From positions 1-50,887 of the forward strand of contig JAGBAI010000126.1 of assembly GCA_017939025.1 (NCBI GenBank): a DNA stretch of 50,887 bases. Reading direction: 5' to 3'. The notes under the pieces were generated by a model that had not been told where the DNA came from, made no database searches, and was given only the letters and a program-made list of their open reading frames with translations. A program made the translations under genes and the position numbers. Shown one piece after another: positions 7,830 to 15,802 of the stretch. Positions within the stretch are counted from its first letter, which is position 1. Each line of letters opens with the position of its first letter. This stretch comes from Oscillospiraceae bacterium. Its GTDB lineage: Bacteria > Bacillota_A > Clostridia > Oscillospirales > Oscillospiraceae.

Positions 7830-9527
7830 TCAGAGACTGCGGATCTGATTCTGGATGAGGGTGCCCACTGTATCGGCGAATTGTTCCAGATGGCGGATCC
7901 GGGCGAAATTCCGTCCGTAGATGGTGTGGGCAGAGGGAACATCATCGTCATCCCCGGTGAATACGCAGATGACGCTGATCCCCCGGTGCTGGAGGGAGCG
8001 GACTTCCGTGGCGGTATTCAGCACACCGTTATCCCCTACATAATCCACAAACTGTCCGTTCAGGCTGAATTTGATGATGTCGTTGGGACGGGCATCGGAC
8101 AGCAGGATCAGAATTTTGTGCTCACAGGGTGCCGATTCCATTTCCCGGCACAGCATCCGCAGGGCCAGTCCGTCCCGGTTGCAGCCGGCGGTGAAGAAAT
8201 GGAAGATGTGGTCATTTTTATCCCGCTCAAAATAATCCCGGTAGCGGGTCATGATGGTATAGCCGCTGATGGAGCAGAAGGCGCTGACCCGCACCGGAAT
8301 GTTGCACCGGGTCAGAGCTTCCGCGATCATATAGCCCTGGGCAGAAACCAACTCCTGACGGCTTACCTGGGAATAGGAGGCATCCAGCAGGATGTCCACG
8401 CACAGATCCCCGGGGTCACTTTGCAGGATGCGGGTAAAGACCTTGTCGTCGTCCAGCTGCACCCCTCGCCAGACCCGTCCGGCATCCAGGGTGCCGGAGG
8501 CACTGGGGCTGACGGTGGGCTGAAGATAGGCCATCATGGCGTTGCGGATCCGGGCGGTGAGCCGCAGGATGGAATTGCGGTGGCGCAGGGCATCGGCTTC
8601 GTAAGCGGCCCGGTTGGCAGCCATCTGTTTCAGAGCGGCCTTGCGCCGTTTGGCGTAGTGGCCTTTCAGCTTCCGGTCGTACTCCGCGCTGCCGATGGCA
8701 TAGTACAACCGGCAGTTTTTGTGGTTGTCCACGCACAGCTCCCGCTCCAGCTGGGCGGTGGTGCGCTCGTCGTAGAGGGGCTGGCCGAAATAGGAGGAGA
8801 TGTGCTTGATCAGCAGGGCCTCCGTCTGTTCGGCGCTTTTATCCGTGATGACCCGCCGGGCGGGGCCTGCCTGGTCATGTCCGGCGGCGGTGACGTGCTC
8901 TGAGTAGCCCCGGCCGAACCGGCGGATGGGCGTGGGGTCAAAGAGCTCCTCTTTCCGCTGACTGCGGAAAAGACCGTACTTTTTTACCCGCTTTCCCTGG
9001 CCCTCCACAGGAACGAAGCCGAACCACTGATGCAGCAGCTCCAGAGCCTGGGCGCTGACGGTTTCGGCATCCCACTCGGGCGGGAACTGGAGTGCATCCA
9101 GCATTTTCCTGTCCCAGGGGGTCAGCACCGGATCTTCTCCCAAAGCACGGCGGAAATGGGCTTCTTCCAGAATTTCCAGCAGGTTTGCCCTCTGGACGCT
9201 GGCAATGACCCGCTGGGCATAGCTTCTGCGCAGGGAAGGCAGTGCCGGGCGCAGGGATTTCTCCCGCTGGTACACTGCGTGCTCCAGACCCAGCCAGATC
9301 AGCTGCTCATAGAGCACTTCATTTTCGCTGCCCTTCAGGGCGGAAAACAGCTGTTCCATGGGCTGGGCACCGTAGTTTTTCCGGACGGCGCCGATGATGC
9401 TGTTCCAGTACAGATCCGCCTGGCCTTCTTCGTCGTAAGCCTTGAAATCCGGTTCAAAGTCATAGTCCTGGGCGGCATTCCAGATCAGATTGCTGGCACG
9501 GCGTTTTTCCTGTTCCCGAATCTCCAT
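7830..9527 (-). CDS. VWA-domain protein (NorD/CobT-like MoxR partner)
   Basis: 565 aa. The N-terminal 330 residues are helical and charged. The C-terminal VWA domain (about 365-565) has the metal-binding MIDAS start DASYS, then NRDG and the strand ILILLSDARP. The end IYGRNFARIRHLEQFADTVG is like NorD/CobT-type VWA proteins. Such proteins work with a MoxR ATPase to insert metals or remodel protein complexes. The start overlaps the ATPase stop by one base (TGATG), so translation is coupled. No nitric oxide reductase or cobaltochelatase subunit is near, so the client is unknown. Confidence 0.8.
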   Translation of the reverse strand: MEIREQEKRRASNLIWNAAQDYDFEPDFKAYDEEGQADLYWNSIIGAVRKNYGAQPMEQLFSALKGSENEVLYEQLIWLGLEHAVYQREKSLRPALPSLRRSYAQRVIASVQRANLLEILEEAHFRRALGEDPVLTPWDRKMLDALQFPPEWDAETVSAQALELLHQWFGFVPVEGQGKRVKKYGLFRSQRKEELFDPTPIRRFGRGYSEHVTAAGHDQAGPARRVITDKSAEQTEALLIKHISSYFGQPLYDERTTAQLERELCVDNHKNCRLYYAIGSAEYDRKLKGHYAKRRKAALKQMAANRAAYEADALRHRNSILRLTARIRNAMMAYLQPTVSPSASGTLDAGRVWRGVQLDDDKVFTRILQSDPGDLCVDILLDASYSQVSRQELVSAQGYMIAEALTRCNIPVRVSAFCSISGYTIMTRYRDYFERDKNDHIFHFFTAGCNRDGLALRMLCREMESAPCEHKILILLSDARPNDIIKFSLNGQFVDYVGDNGVLNTATEVRSLQHRGISVICVFTGDDDDVPSAHTIYGRNFARIRHLEQFADTVGTLIQNQIRSL

Positions 9528-10438
9528 CAGTCAAACACATCCCCGTAGGTGAGCGTGCCGGGCAGGCGGGCCCGGATCACATCTGTGACCAGCTGTTTTT
9601 CAAAATCGTCAAAGGACTTGTTCACCAGACCCATCTCCAGGGCCCGGTTTCCTTCCAGTCCCGTCTGCATCAGCCGCACCGCTGCCACCAGACCCCGCAG
9701 ATCCAGGGGCTTGGTGGACAGCTCGCCGCCGTCGCACTTTTTCTGGATGTCCCGGAACAGACCGGCAAACTGCTCCGCGTAGGCCGGACGCAGCTTCGGA
9801 TATTCCCGCCGCAGCAGCTTGATCAGACCCTCGGTGGTGATGGCGGGCATGTCGATCACCACGAACCGGGAGGCCAGAGCCTCGTTCAGCTCCCGGGTGC
9901 CGGCGTAGCCATAGTTCATGGTGGCAATGAACCGGGTGGCATCGTGCATGGTGATCCGGTCGTAGCCGGGCATGTCGATGCAACGGCGGAAGTCCAGTGT
10001 GGCATGGAGCACCGCCAGAGACTCATTTTTGGCCATGTTGATCTCGTCCAGAATGCCGAAGCCGCCGGTTTCCGCGCACTGGTAGATGGGGCCCTTGCGC
10101 AGCTTCACAGCGCCGTCGGCAAAGGTATCGGTGCCCAGCAGGGTGGCGGCATCGGTGTTGATGTAAAACGACACATCCCAGCTGGGACGGCGGAACACAG
10201 CGGCCAGATTCTCCGCCAGCACGTTTTTGCCCGTTGCCTTGGGGCCCACCAGCAGGAGGTTCTCCCCGCACAGAAGGGCGGTGATGGCCTCTTCCCAGAT
10301 ATCTTTGCCGTAATACAGGTAGCGGGGTACCGGGATACGGTGGCGCAGACCCTCTTCCACAGAGAAGTCTGACCGGAACCGTTCCACCTCCGCAAGCATG
10401 TCAGGGCTGACCCCTTCATTTTTCAAAAAATCCAGCAT
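9527..10438 (-). CDS. MoxR-family AAA+ ATPase
   Basis: 303 aa. Walker A-type GPKATGKN (about residues 63-70), Walker B GFGILDEINMA (about 125), the sensor segment FIATMNYGY and the arginine-finger region ELNEALASRF identify a MoxR/CbbQ-type ATPase. It should form hexameric rings that act with the coupled VWA protein. The start at 10438 is chosen because GGAGGG precedes it; a longer form from 10474 lacks a ribosome site. Asn replaces the usual Thr/Ser after the Walker Lys (TGKN), which is unusual and may alter Mg coordination. Confidence 0.83.
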   Translation of the reverse strand: MLDFLKNEGVSPDMLAEVERFRSDFSVEEGLRHRIPVPRYLYYGKDIWEEAITALLCGENLLLVGPKATGKNVLAENLAAVFRRPSWDVSFYINTDAATLLGTDTFADGAVKLRKGPIYQCAETGGFGILDEINMAKNESLAVLHATLDFRRCIDMPGYDRITMHDATRFIATMNYGYAGTRELNEALASRFVVIDMPAITTEGLIKLLRREYPKLRPAYAEQFAGLFRDIQKKCDGGELSTKPLDLRGLVAAVRLMQTGLEGNRALEMGLVNKSFDDFEKQLVTDVIRARLPGTLTYGDVFD

Positions 10439-10469
10439 GAGATCCCTCCGTTCTCTTTCGTTCCTGTAT

Positions 10470-10478
10470 ATCATAGCA
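10470..10478 (-). promoter_or_regulatory. Extended -10 promoter of the MoxR-VWA operon
   Basis: Minus-strand TGC-TATGAT about 32 nt upstream of the chosen MoxR start. The -35 is poor. Confidence 0.45.
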
Positions 10479-10506
10479 CAACGCGCAGAAAAAGGACAGG
10501 ACTTTC

Positions 10507-10672
10507 TTAGGGTCTATCTGAAAACTGGAAATATGACCAACAGTGAGGGATTTTTTCGTTGTACAAACCATTTTGACGCAGGAATACTGGATGTATTTCA
10601 AGGAAAAATGGTGCCGTACAGCGGAAAAAGATCCGCTGTTTGGGCATGTTGACGGTTTTCAGATAGACCCTA
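10507..10672. mobile_element. 166-bp MITE-like element
   Basis: Perfect 19-bp terminal inverted repeats: TTAGGGTCTATCTGAAAAC at 10507-10525 and its complement at 10654-10672. The interior is also an imperfect palindrome (TTTTTTCGTTGTACAAACCA near 10550 against the AATGGTGCCGTACAGCGGAA region near 10610), so both strands encode similar short nonsense peptides. No transposase inside. A non-autonomous DNA transposon fits best. It occupies most of the spacer 10439-10858. Confidence 0.75.
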
Positions 10673-10791
10673 ACAAAAGGGCGTAAAAAAACAGACTGCA
10701 AAGGAAGGAAGCGGCGCATTTTCTGTGATATTGAACAAAAACCGAAATCCTTTTTTGTGTGAATGGAGTCACAAAAAACGGGATTTGCCGA

Positions 10792-10820
10792 TTGTCAGAG
10801 GTTTTCCGGTGCGATAGAAT
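10792..10820 (+). promoter_or_regulatory. Promoter of the GH2 gene
   Basis: TTGTCA (10792-10797), 17-nt spacer, TAGAAT (10815-10820). The ATG is 38 nt downstream. Confidence 0.65.
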
Positions 10821-10858
10821 ATAAATTGAGATTTTGTAAAAATTACAGGAGGATAACA

Positions 10859-13051
10859 ATGCGTCAAATTGTGAATCTGAACACCAAATGGGCATTTTCC
10901 AAGGAAGCAACGGCAGTTCCTTCCACTATGCCCGGCAACTGGCACTGGGTCCATCTGCCCCATACCTGGAACGCCATCGACGGCCAGGACGGCGGCGGTG
11001 ACTACTACCGGGGGAAATGCTACTACGCCAAGACCATCGACAAGATCGACCTGCCCGAAAGCGAGCGCTACTTCCTGGAGGTGAACGGTGCCAACCATAC
11101 CGCCACCGTTTACTGGAACGGTCAGCAGGTGGGCTTCCACCAGGGCGGCTACTCCACCTGGCGCGTTGACGTTACCGATGTGATGGCTTCCTCCAACTTC
11201 ATCGTCTTTGAAGTGGATAACTCCATCGTGGACAATGTGTATCCCCAGCACGCCGACTTTACCTTCTACGGCGGCCTGTACCGGGATGTGAATCTGATTT
11301 GCGTGCCCGAAAGCCATTTTGAGCTGGAATACTACGGCACCCCCGGCATCAAGGTCACCCCTGTCATTGACGGCAATCACGCCAATGTGGAAATCGAAGT
11401 CTGGACAAAGAATGCGGACGGCAAGGCTCTGACCTACACCATCACCGACGCCGAGGGCAATGTGGTCGCCGAAACCACCACCGCCGATACCAGGGCCAGT
11501 TTCGTCATCGAAAATGTCCACAAGTGGCAGGCCCGGAAGGATCCCTACCTGTACACTGCCACCGTCAAGCTGGAAAGCTTCGACACGGTTTCCACCCGCT
11601 TCGGCTGCCGTGCTTATGTCATCGACCCCGACAACGGCTTCATTCTGAACGGGGAAGAATATCCCCTGCGGGGTGTGGCCCGGCACCAGGACCGTCTGGG
11701 TCTGGGTAACGCTCTGCTTCCTGAGCACCATGCGGAAGATGTGGACATGATCATGGAGGTGGGCGCTACCACCATCCGGCTGGCGCACTATCAGCACAAC
11801 CAGTATTTCTACGACCTGTGTGATGAAAAGGGTCTGGTTCTCTGGGCGGAGATTCCCTACATCACCACCCATCTGCCCAATGGTAAGGATAATACCTTCC
11901 AGCAGATGAAGGAACTGATCATCCAGAACTACAACCATCCCTCCATCGTTGTCTGGGGCCTGTCCAATGAGATCGATGCCAACGGTGTCAACGAAGCCGA
12001 TGTCATCGACAATCACCAGAAGCTCAATGCCCTGGTTCACGACATGGACAAGACCCGCCTGACCACCATGGCGGCTGTCTCTCCCTGTCCCACTGACCAT
12101 CCTTACATTTCCATTCCCGATACCGTTTCCTACAACCACTATTTCGGCTGGTACGGCGGCACCATTGAAACTTACGGCCCCTGGTTTGACAAGTTCCATG
12201 CCGAGCACCCCAACCAGCCCATCGGTATTTCTGAGTATGGCTGCGAGGCCCTGTGGTGGCATAACAGTAATCCTGAAGCCGGCGACTATTCCGAGGAATA
12301 CCAGGCTGTTTACCACGAATCTCTGATCCGCCAGCTCTTTACCCGGAAATATATGTGGGCCACCCACTGCTGGAATATGTTCGACTTTGCTGCCGATGCC
12401 CGGAATGAGGGCGGCGAAGCCGGTCAGAACCACAAGGGTCTGGTGACCTTCGACCGGAAGTACAAGAAGGATGCCTTCTATGCCTACAAGGCATGGCTGT
12501 CTGACGACCCCTTCGTCCACCTGTGCTCCAAGCGCTACATCGACCGGACGGAGGATGTGACCAAGGTCACCGTTTACTCCAACCTGCCCGAGGTGGAGCT
12601 GTTTGCCAACGGCGTTTCTGTCGGTAAGAAGGCAGCATCCGACCACTTCTTCTACTTCGAGGTTCCCAATGTGGGCGAAACCAGACTGGCTGCCGTTGCG
12701 GGCGAATACAGGGACGAAGCTGTGATCCGCAAGGTTTCCGAGCCCAATCCCGCCTACATCCTCACGGAAAAGGGCGCAGTCCTCAACTGGTGGGACATCA
12801 TCCACATTGACGGCTATGCCGACCTGAATACCAAGCTGAGCAAGATCGTTGCTTCCGCAGGCATGGACGAGACCTGCCGTCTGCTGGCACCCCTGCTGGG
12901 CCCTGCCGCCCGGAAGGAGGGCGTGGGCATGCTGGATGCCATGACAGTGCTCCGGGCCATCAACGCCATCACCGGCATGATGCGGATGCCTGTTACCAAG
13001 GAGCAGCTGATGGATCTGAACGACCAGCTGAACAAGATCCCGGTGGCGTAA
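10859..13051 (+). CDS. Glycoside hydrolase family 2 (beta-galactosidase/beta-glucuronidase type)
   Basis: 730 aa. The jelly-roll N-terminus (PHTWNA, then YYRGKCYYAK) leads through an Ig-like domain to the TIM barrel. The catalytic acid/base lies in WGLSNEIDA (E371) and the nucleophile in ISEYGCEALW (E459). It hydrolyses terminal beta-linked sugars, most likely galactosides. There is no signal peptide, so it should be cytosolic and act on imported oligosaccharides. The start at 10859 follows AGGAGG; an upstream in-frame ATG overlaps the promoter. After the usual Ig-like domain there is a helical tail of about 75 residues (ADLNTKLSKIVASAGMD onward) that I cannot place. It is monocistronic; no transporter is next to it. 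Confidence 0.87.
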   Translation: MRQIVNLNTKWAFSKEATAVPSTMPGNWHWVHLPHTWNAIDGQDGGGDYYRGKCYYAKTIDKIDLPESERYFLEVNGANHTATVYWNGQQVGFHQGGYSTWRVDVTDVMASSNFIVFEVDNSIVDNVYPQHADFTFYGGLYRDVNLICVPESHFELEYYGTPGIKVTPVIDGNHANVEIEVWTKNADGKALTYTITDAEGNVVAETTTADTRASFVIENVHKWQARKDPYLYTATVKLESFDTVSTRFGCRAYVIDPDNGFILNGEEYPLRGVARHQDRLGLGNALLPEHHAEDVDMIMEVGATTIRLAHYQHNQYFYDLCDEKGLVLWAEIPYITTHLPNGKDNTFQQMKELIIQNYNHPSIVVWGLSNEIDANGVNEADVIDNHQKLNALVHDMDKTRLTTMAAVSPCPTDHPYISIPDTVSYNHYFGWYGGTIETYGPWFDKFHAEHPNQPIGISEYGCEALWWHNSNPEAGDYSEEYQAVYHESLIRQLFTRKYMWATHCWNMFDFAADARNEGGEAGQNHKGLVTFDRKYKKDAFYAYKAWLSDDPFVHLCSKRYIDRTEDVTKVTVYSNLPEVELFANGVSVGKKAASDHFFYFEVPNVGETRLAAVAGEYRDEAVIRKVSEPNPAYILTEKGAVLNWWDIIHIDGYADLNTKLSKIVASAGMDETCRLLAPLLGPAARKEGVGMLDAMTVLRAINAITGMMRMPVTKEQLMDLNDQLNKIPVA

Positions 13052-13195
13052 TGCTGGTTCCGGCCTGAAGGACACCGACTGACGGCGTTGGTGATCTTCC
13101 CGTTCAAAACGCCGGGCCATGGGGTTGCCCTGGTTCTCCGCCTCCGCGGTATTCTGAAAATACCGTCCGGGAAAGGGCATAAGGCAATAAAAAGC

Positions 13196-13235
13196 ACCGT
13201 CCTGAAGATACCTTTTCCAGGTACTTCAGGACGGT
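13196..13235. terminator. Terminator of the EamA remnant (- strand)
   Basis: ACCGTCCTGAAG (13196-13207) pairs with CTTCAGGACGGT (13224-13235), with a further 4-bp inner stem. On the minus strand it is followed by GCTTTTTATTG. The sequence 13052-13195 shows nothing I recognise. Confidence 0.6.
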
Positions 13236-13240
13236 TTTCC

Positions 13241-13945
13241 TCAGTTATGGCTGTGGATGTGTTCCTCCGGGCCATCCGCGTTGTGGGGGTGGTCATGGAT
13301 GGATTCATCCCCCTCATGGACGTGGGTATGGGTGTGGCAATGGGTATGGGCATGGGTGTGCACCAAACCGCTGTGCCGGTGCTGGTGGGTATGCACATGG
13401 GAATGCTCGTGGGTGTGCTGCAGGCTGATGGTGTCTTTCACCATCAGAACAGTTGCAATGATCATGATGGTGAGCCCCACATAGAACTGGATGCCGGGGC
13501 GCTCGTTCAGCAGCAGGATACCGAATACCACATCCAGAAAGGGCGCGATGGAGTAATAGGCGCTGGTTTTGGTGGCACCCAGATCCTTCTGGGCTTTGAT
13601 GTAAAAGTTGATGCTCAGACCGTAAGCCACGAAGCCCAGCAGGAGCACCGCGCCGATCCAGAGAATACCGGGGATTTTTTCTCCAATAACCAGTGCGATT
13701 ACGAGGCTGCCCAAACCGGAGAAGGTGCCCTTGATGGTGGTGATCTGGACGGAGGACTTGGCGCTGAGCATCCGGGTGCAGTTATTCTCCAGTCCCCAGC
13801 AGCAGGCTGCCCCCAGAACCAGCAGGGAACCGGCGTTGAACTGGAAGCTGCCTTCTCCCTCAAAGCTCAGAGCGATGCTGGCAGCCGTAACCAGAACAAT
13901 TGCCAGGGTGAGCCGCCTGGATAAGGCTTCCCGGAAGACGAAGAA
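13241..13945 (-). pseudogene. 5'-truncated EamA/DMT-family transporter with His-rich tail
   Basis: The last ATG of the frame is at 13771, but family-like sequence continues upstream of it: FREALSRRLTLAIVLVTAAS and CCWGLENNCTRML are typical EamA core segments. The frame can be followed to about 13945 and then becomes unrelated, ending at an in-frame stop at 13973-13975. The first part of the N-terminal EamA repeat, with its start codon, is thus missing. The C-terminal EamA repeat is intact (TM segments to about 13450), followed by a cytosolic tail with about 20 His residues in alternation (HTHEHSH, HTHAHTHCHTHTH), like metal-binding tails of CDF or ZIP transporters. DMT transporters export small metabolites. 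The gene was broken by the rearrangement at about 13940. Confidence 0.75.
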
Positions 13946-14228
13946 CTGGCAGGAACTTGCTGCCGTGGAAAATTATAAGGCGAAGATTGCTGACAACAAA
14001 GCACTTCCGGTTTACAACAAATATTACAAACGGTATGCAGCGCGTGTGAAGGTCAATCAAATTAAAGAAGCTGACTTCAAGAAATGGAAGTATCAGGCAT
14101 TGACCATGCGTGATGAATGTACCGGGGGAAAGATATCCGTAGAGGAGTACACCCAATGGATGGAGGATTATTTCCCGAACCGGAAACCAAAACAGGACAA
14201 ACCCATTTTCGCTCATTTCAATGGCTGA
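13943..14228 (+). pseudogene. C-terminal fragment of a mobile-element-type gene
   Basis: From about 13943 the plus strand reads NWQELAAVENYKAKIADNKA and then continues to a stop at 14228 with strong helical character (KEADFKKWKYQALTMRDECT; KISVEEYTQWMEDYF). No start codon or ribosome site belongs to this segment; it begins abruptly where the EamA frame ends. The tail resembles proteins of unknown function (possibly DUF6076) often found on integrative elements of Clostridia. I am sure that it is a fragment, unsure of the family. Confidence 0.5.
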
Positions 14229-14623
14229 AAAGGGGAGAAGTAATGAATATAAAACCGGCGTTTTATTAACATATAGTTTCAACAACTCAAGGTATCCCGG
14301 TGCATTGCGTAAAAAAATAGACCTCAAAGGAGCGAATCCTTTAAGGTCTATCCAGCGAAAAATTATATGCCTTTTCAGCGAAAATCAGTTTTGCAAGCAC
14401 AAAAAAGGCTTATTCCCACTCGCTTAAGTTGGGTTTTCTGTCAGTCCTGTCAGCTGATTCTGGGCAGATCCAATGGGTAAAACAGGGGAGTAATCTTCCA
14501 CGTCCACAGGATTTGCTGATTTTTCGTATCAAAATCGTATCAGTGAAGTACAATGAAATCAAATGATATTCTTTCTGTTATTATAGCATATTTCGCAGAT
14601 AATTCAACATCGATTTTATGTTT
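14229..14623. other. Spacer with hairpin and possible attachment-site remnant
   Basis: A hairpin at 14317-14351 (ATAGACCTCAAAGGA against TCCTTTAAGGTCTAT, one mismatch) lies after the gene fragment. At 14410-14421 is TTATTCCCACTC, identical to the last 12 bases of guaA in this window (41447-41458). At 14525-14542 CGTATCA is directly repeated with 4 nt between. I see no gene. The composition is more A+T rich than the genes to the left. Confidence 0.45.
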
Positions 14624-15790
14624 CTATGGAGACTGGATATTATGTTTACACCTTTCAGATTCTCTCTTTTGGGTAGCTTCTTTTAATAAGGCATACGCAG
14701 CCGAAGCAGCCGGTACTCCCAGCAGCATACCCAGGGGTCCTGCCAGGTTGCCGCCCACGGTGATGGCTGCCAGCACCCACATGGCGGGAAGATTGATCTT
14801 GGCACCAACCACCCTGGGATAGATCAGATTGCCTTCCACCTGCTGTAATGCCAGCAGATAGATCACAAACACCAGAGCCTTAAATGGATTAACGGTCAGA
14901 ATCATAAATGCACCCACAATGGTTGCAAGAAAAGCACCTACATAAGGAATCAGTGCCGTGACACCCACCAGTGCACCTACCATGGGAGCATAAGGAATCC
15001 GCAGGATGGCCATGCCGACACCGCAGAGGGTTCCCAGGATTACGGCTTCTGTTGTCTGCCCTACAATGAACTGCTGAAAAACATCTCCGCAGACAGCAAA
15101 AATATGAGATACGGAATCGGTAAAACGATCAGGAAGCCAGGCTCGCGCCAAACGTCCGAACTGTCTGTTAAGTGTTTCCTTATTGGCAAGGACGTAAATG
15201 CAGAACACAAACGCCACAATGCCATCGATTAAAGAGGTAGCAATACTGCCAAGTGCACTGGCTGTGGAATCCAGAATGGTGGAACTTAGCTTCTGCATCC
15301 AGTTCTCCAACTGCGCTTTCAGCGTTATCCAGTCAATATCAACTTTTTCAAGATAGGCTGCATAGGGCAGCTGGGCAAAATCCTCGGAGCTTTCCAGAGC
15401 GGCTAGCTGATCCAGGCCATTGGTTATGGAGGAAATCACGATGGAGACAGCTCCCGTCAGTTCCGGAATCACCAGGACGGCAATACCCGCAAAGATACCG
15501 ATAACCAGAATCAGAGAGAGCAGGATGGCCAGAGGACGTCTTGCTTTCTTTTTTCTTGGGGTCGGATTTTTACGGAAAAGATGCTTTTCAATATAACCCA
15601 TAGGAACGCTGAGAACCATTGCAAGCATGGCACCAATCAGCAGCGGTTTGACTAGTCCGATTAGCCATTCAATGGCCAGAGCAATGGAGGACACATATCG
15701 AACGCCAAGGAAAATGAGAATGCAGACTGCCACGGTTCCGACAGCCCATTTGGTTAAGGTTTTTCTTGTTTTGGGATCATCTAAAAACAT
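14624..15790 (-). CDS. AI-2E family transporter
   Basis: 388 aa. About seven to eight hydrophobic helices with the family hallmarks: the PLLIGAMLAMVLSVPMGYIE N-terminal block, the long amphipathic middle, and the C-terminal VGALVGVTALIPYVGAFLAT, with GNLAGPLGMLLGVPAASAAY near the end. Members export AI-2 or other solutes, or act as ion antiporters; the substrate is not predictable. It is the last gene of an operon (VTT protein, cardiolipin synthase, this gene), 12 nt after the cls stop, with TAGAAAGGAAAT before its ATG. The context suggests a membrane-envelope role. Confidence 0.85.
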   Translation of the reverse strand: MFLDDPKTRKTLTKWAVGTVAVCILIFLGVRYVSSIALAIEWLIGLVKPLLIGAMLAMVLSVPMGYIEKHLFRKNPTPRKKKARRPLAILLSLILVIGIFAGIAVLVIPELTGAVSIVISSITNGLDQLAALESSEDFAQLPYAAYLEKVDIDWITLKAQLENWMQKLSSTILDSTASALGSIATSLIDGIVAFVFCIYVLANKETLNRQFGRLARAWLPDRFTDSVSHIFAVCGDVFQQFIVGQTTEAVILGTLCGVGMAILRIPYAPMVGALVGVTALIPYVGAFLATIVGAFMILTVNPFKALVFVIYLLALQQVEGNLIYPRVVGAKINLPAMWVLAAITVGGNLAGPLGMLLGVPAASAAYALLKEATQKRESERCKHNIQSP

Positions 15791-15802
15791 GGTATTTCCT
15801 TT

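Noticed and set aside
10416..10719. Small open frames on both strands across 10.5 kb
   Set aside because: They lie in the MITE palindrome and encode mirror-like peptides; no ribosome sites.
10769..13180. Very long open frame on the strand opposite the GH2 gene
   Set aside because: It mirrors the high-GC coding bias of GH2, has no ribosome site and no recognisable domain; GH2 catalytic motifs are on the plus strand.
14221..14427. Small plus-strand open frame over the 14.3-kb hairpin
   Set aside because: It runs through the hairpin and has no ribosome site or sense-like sequence.
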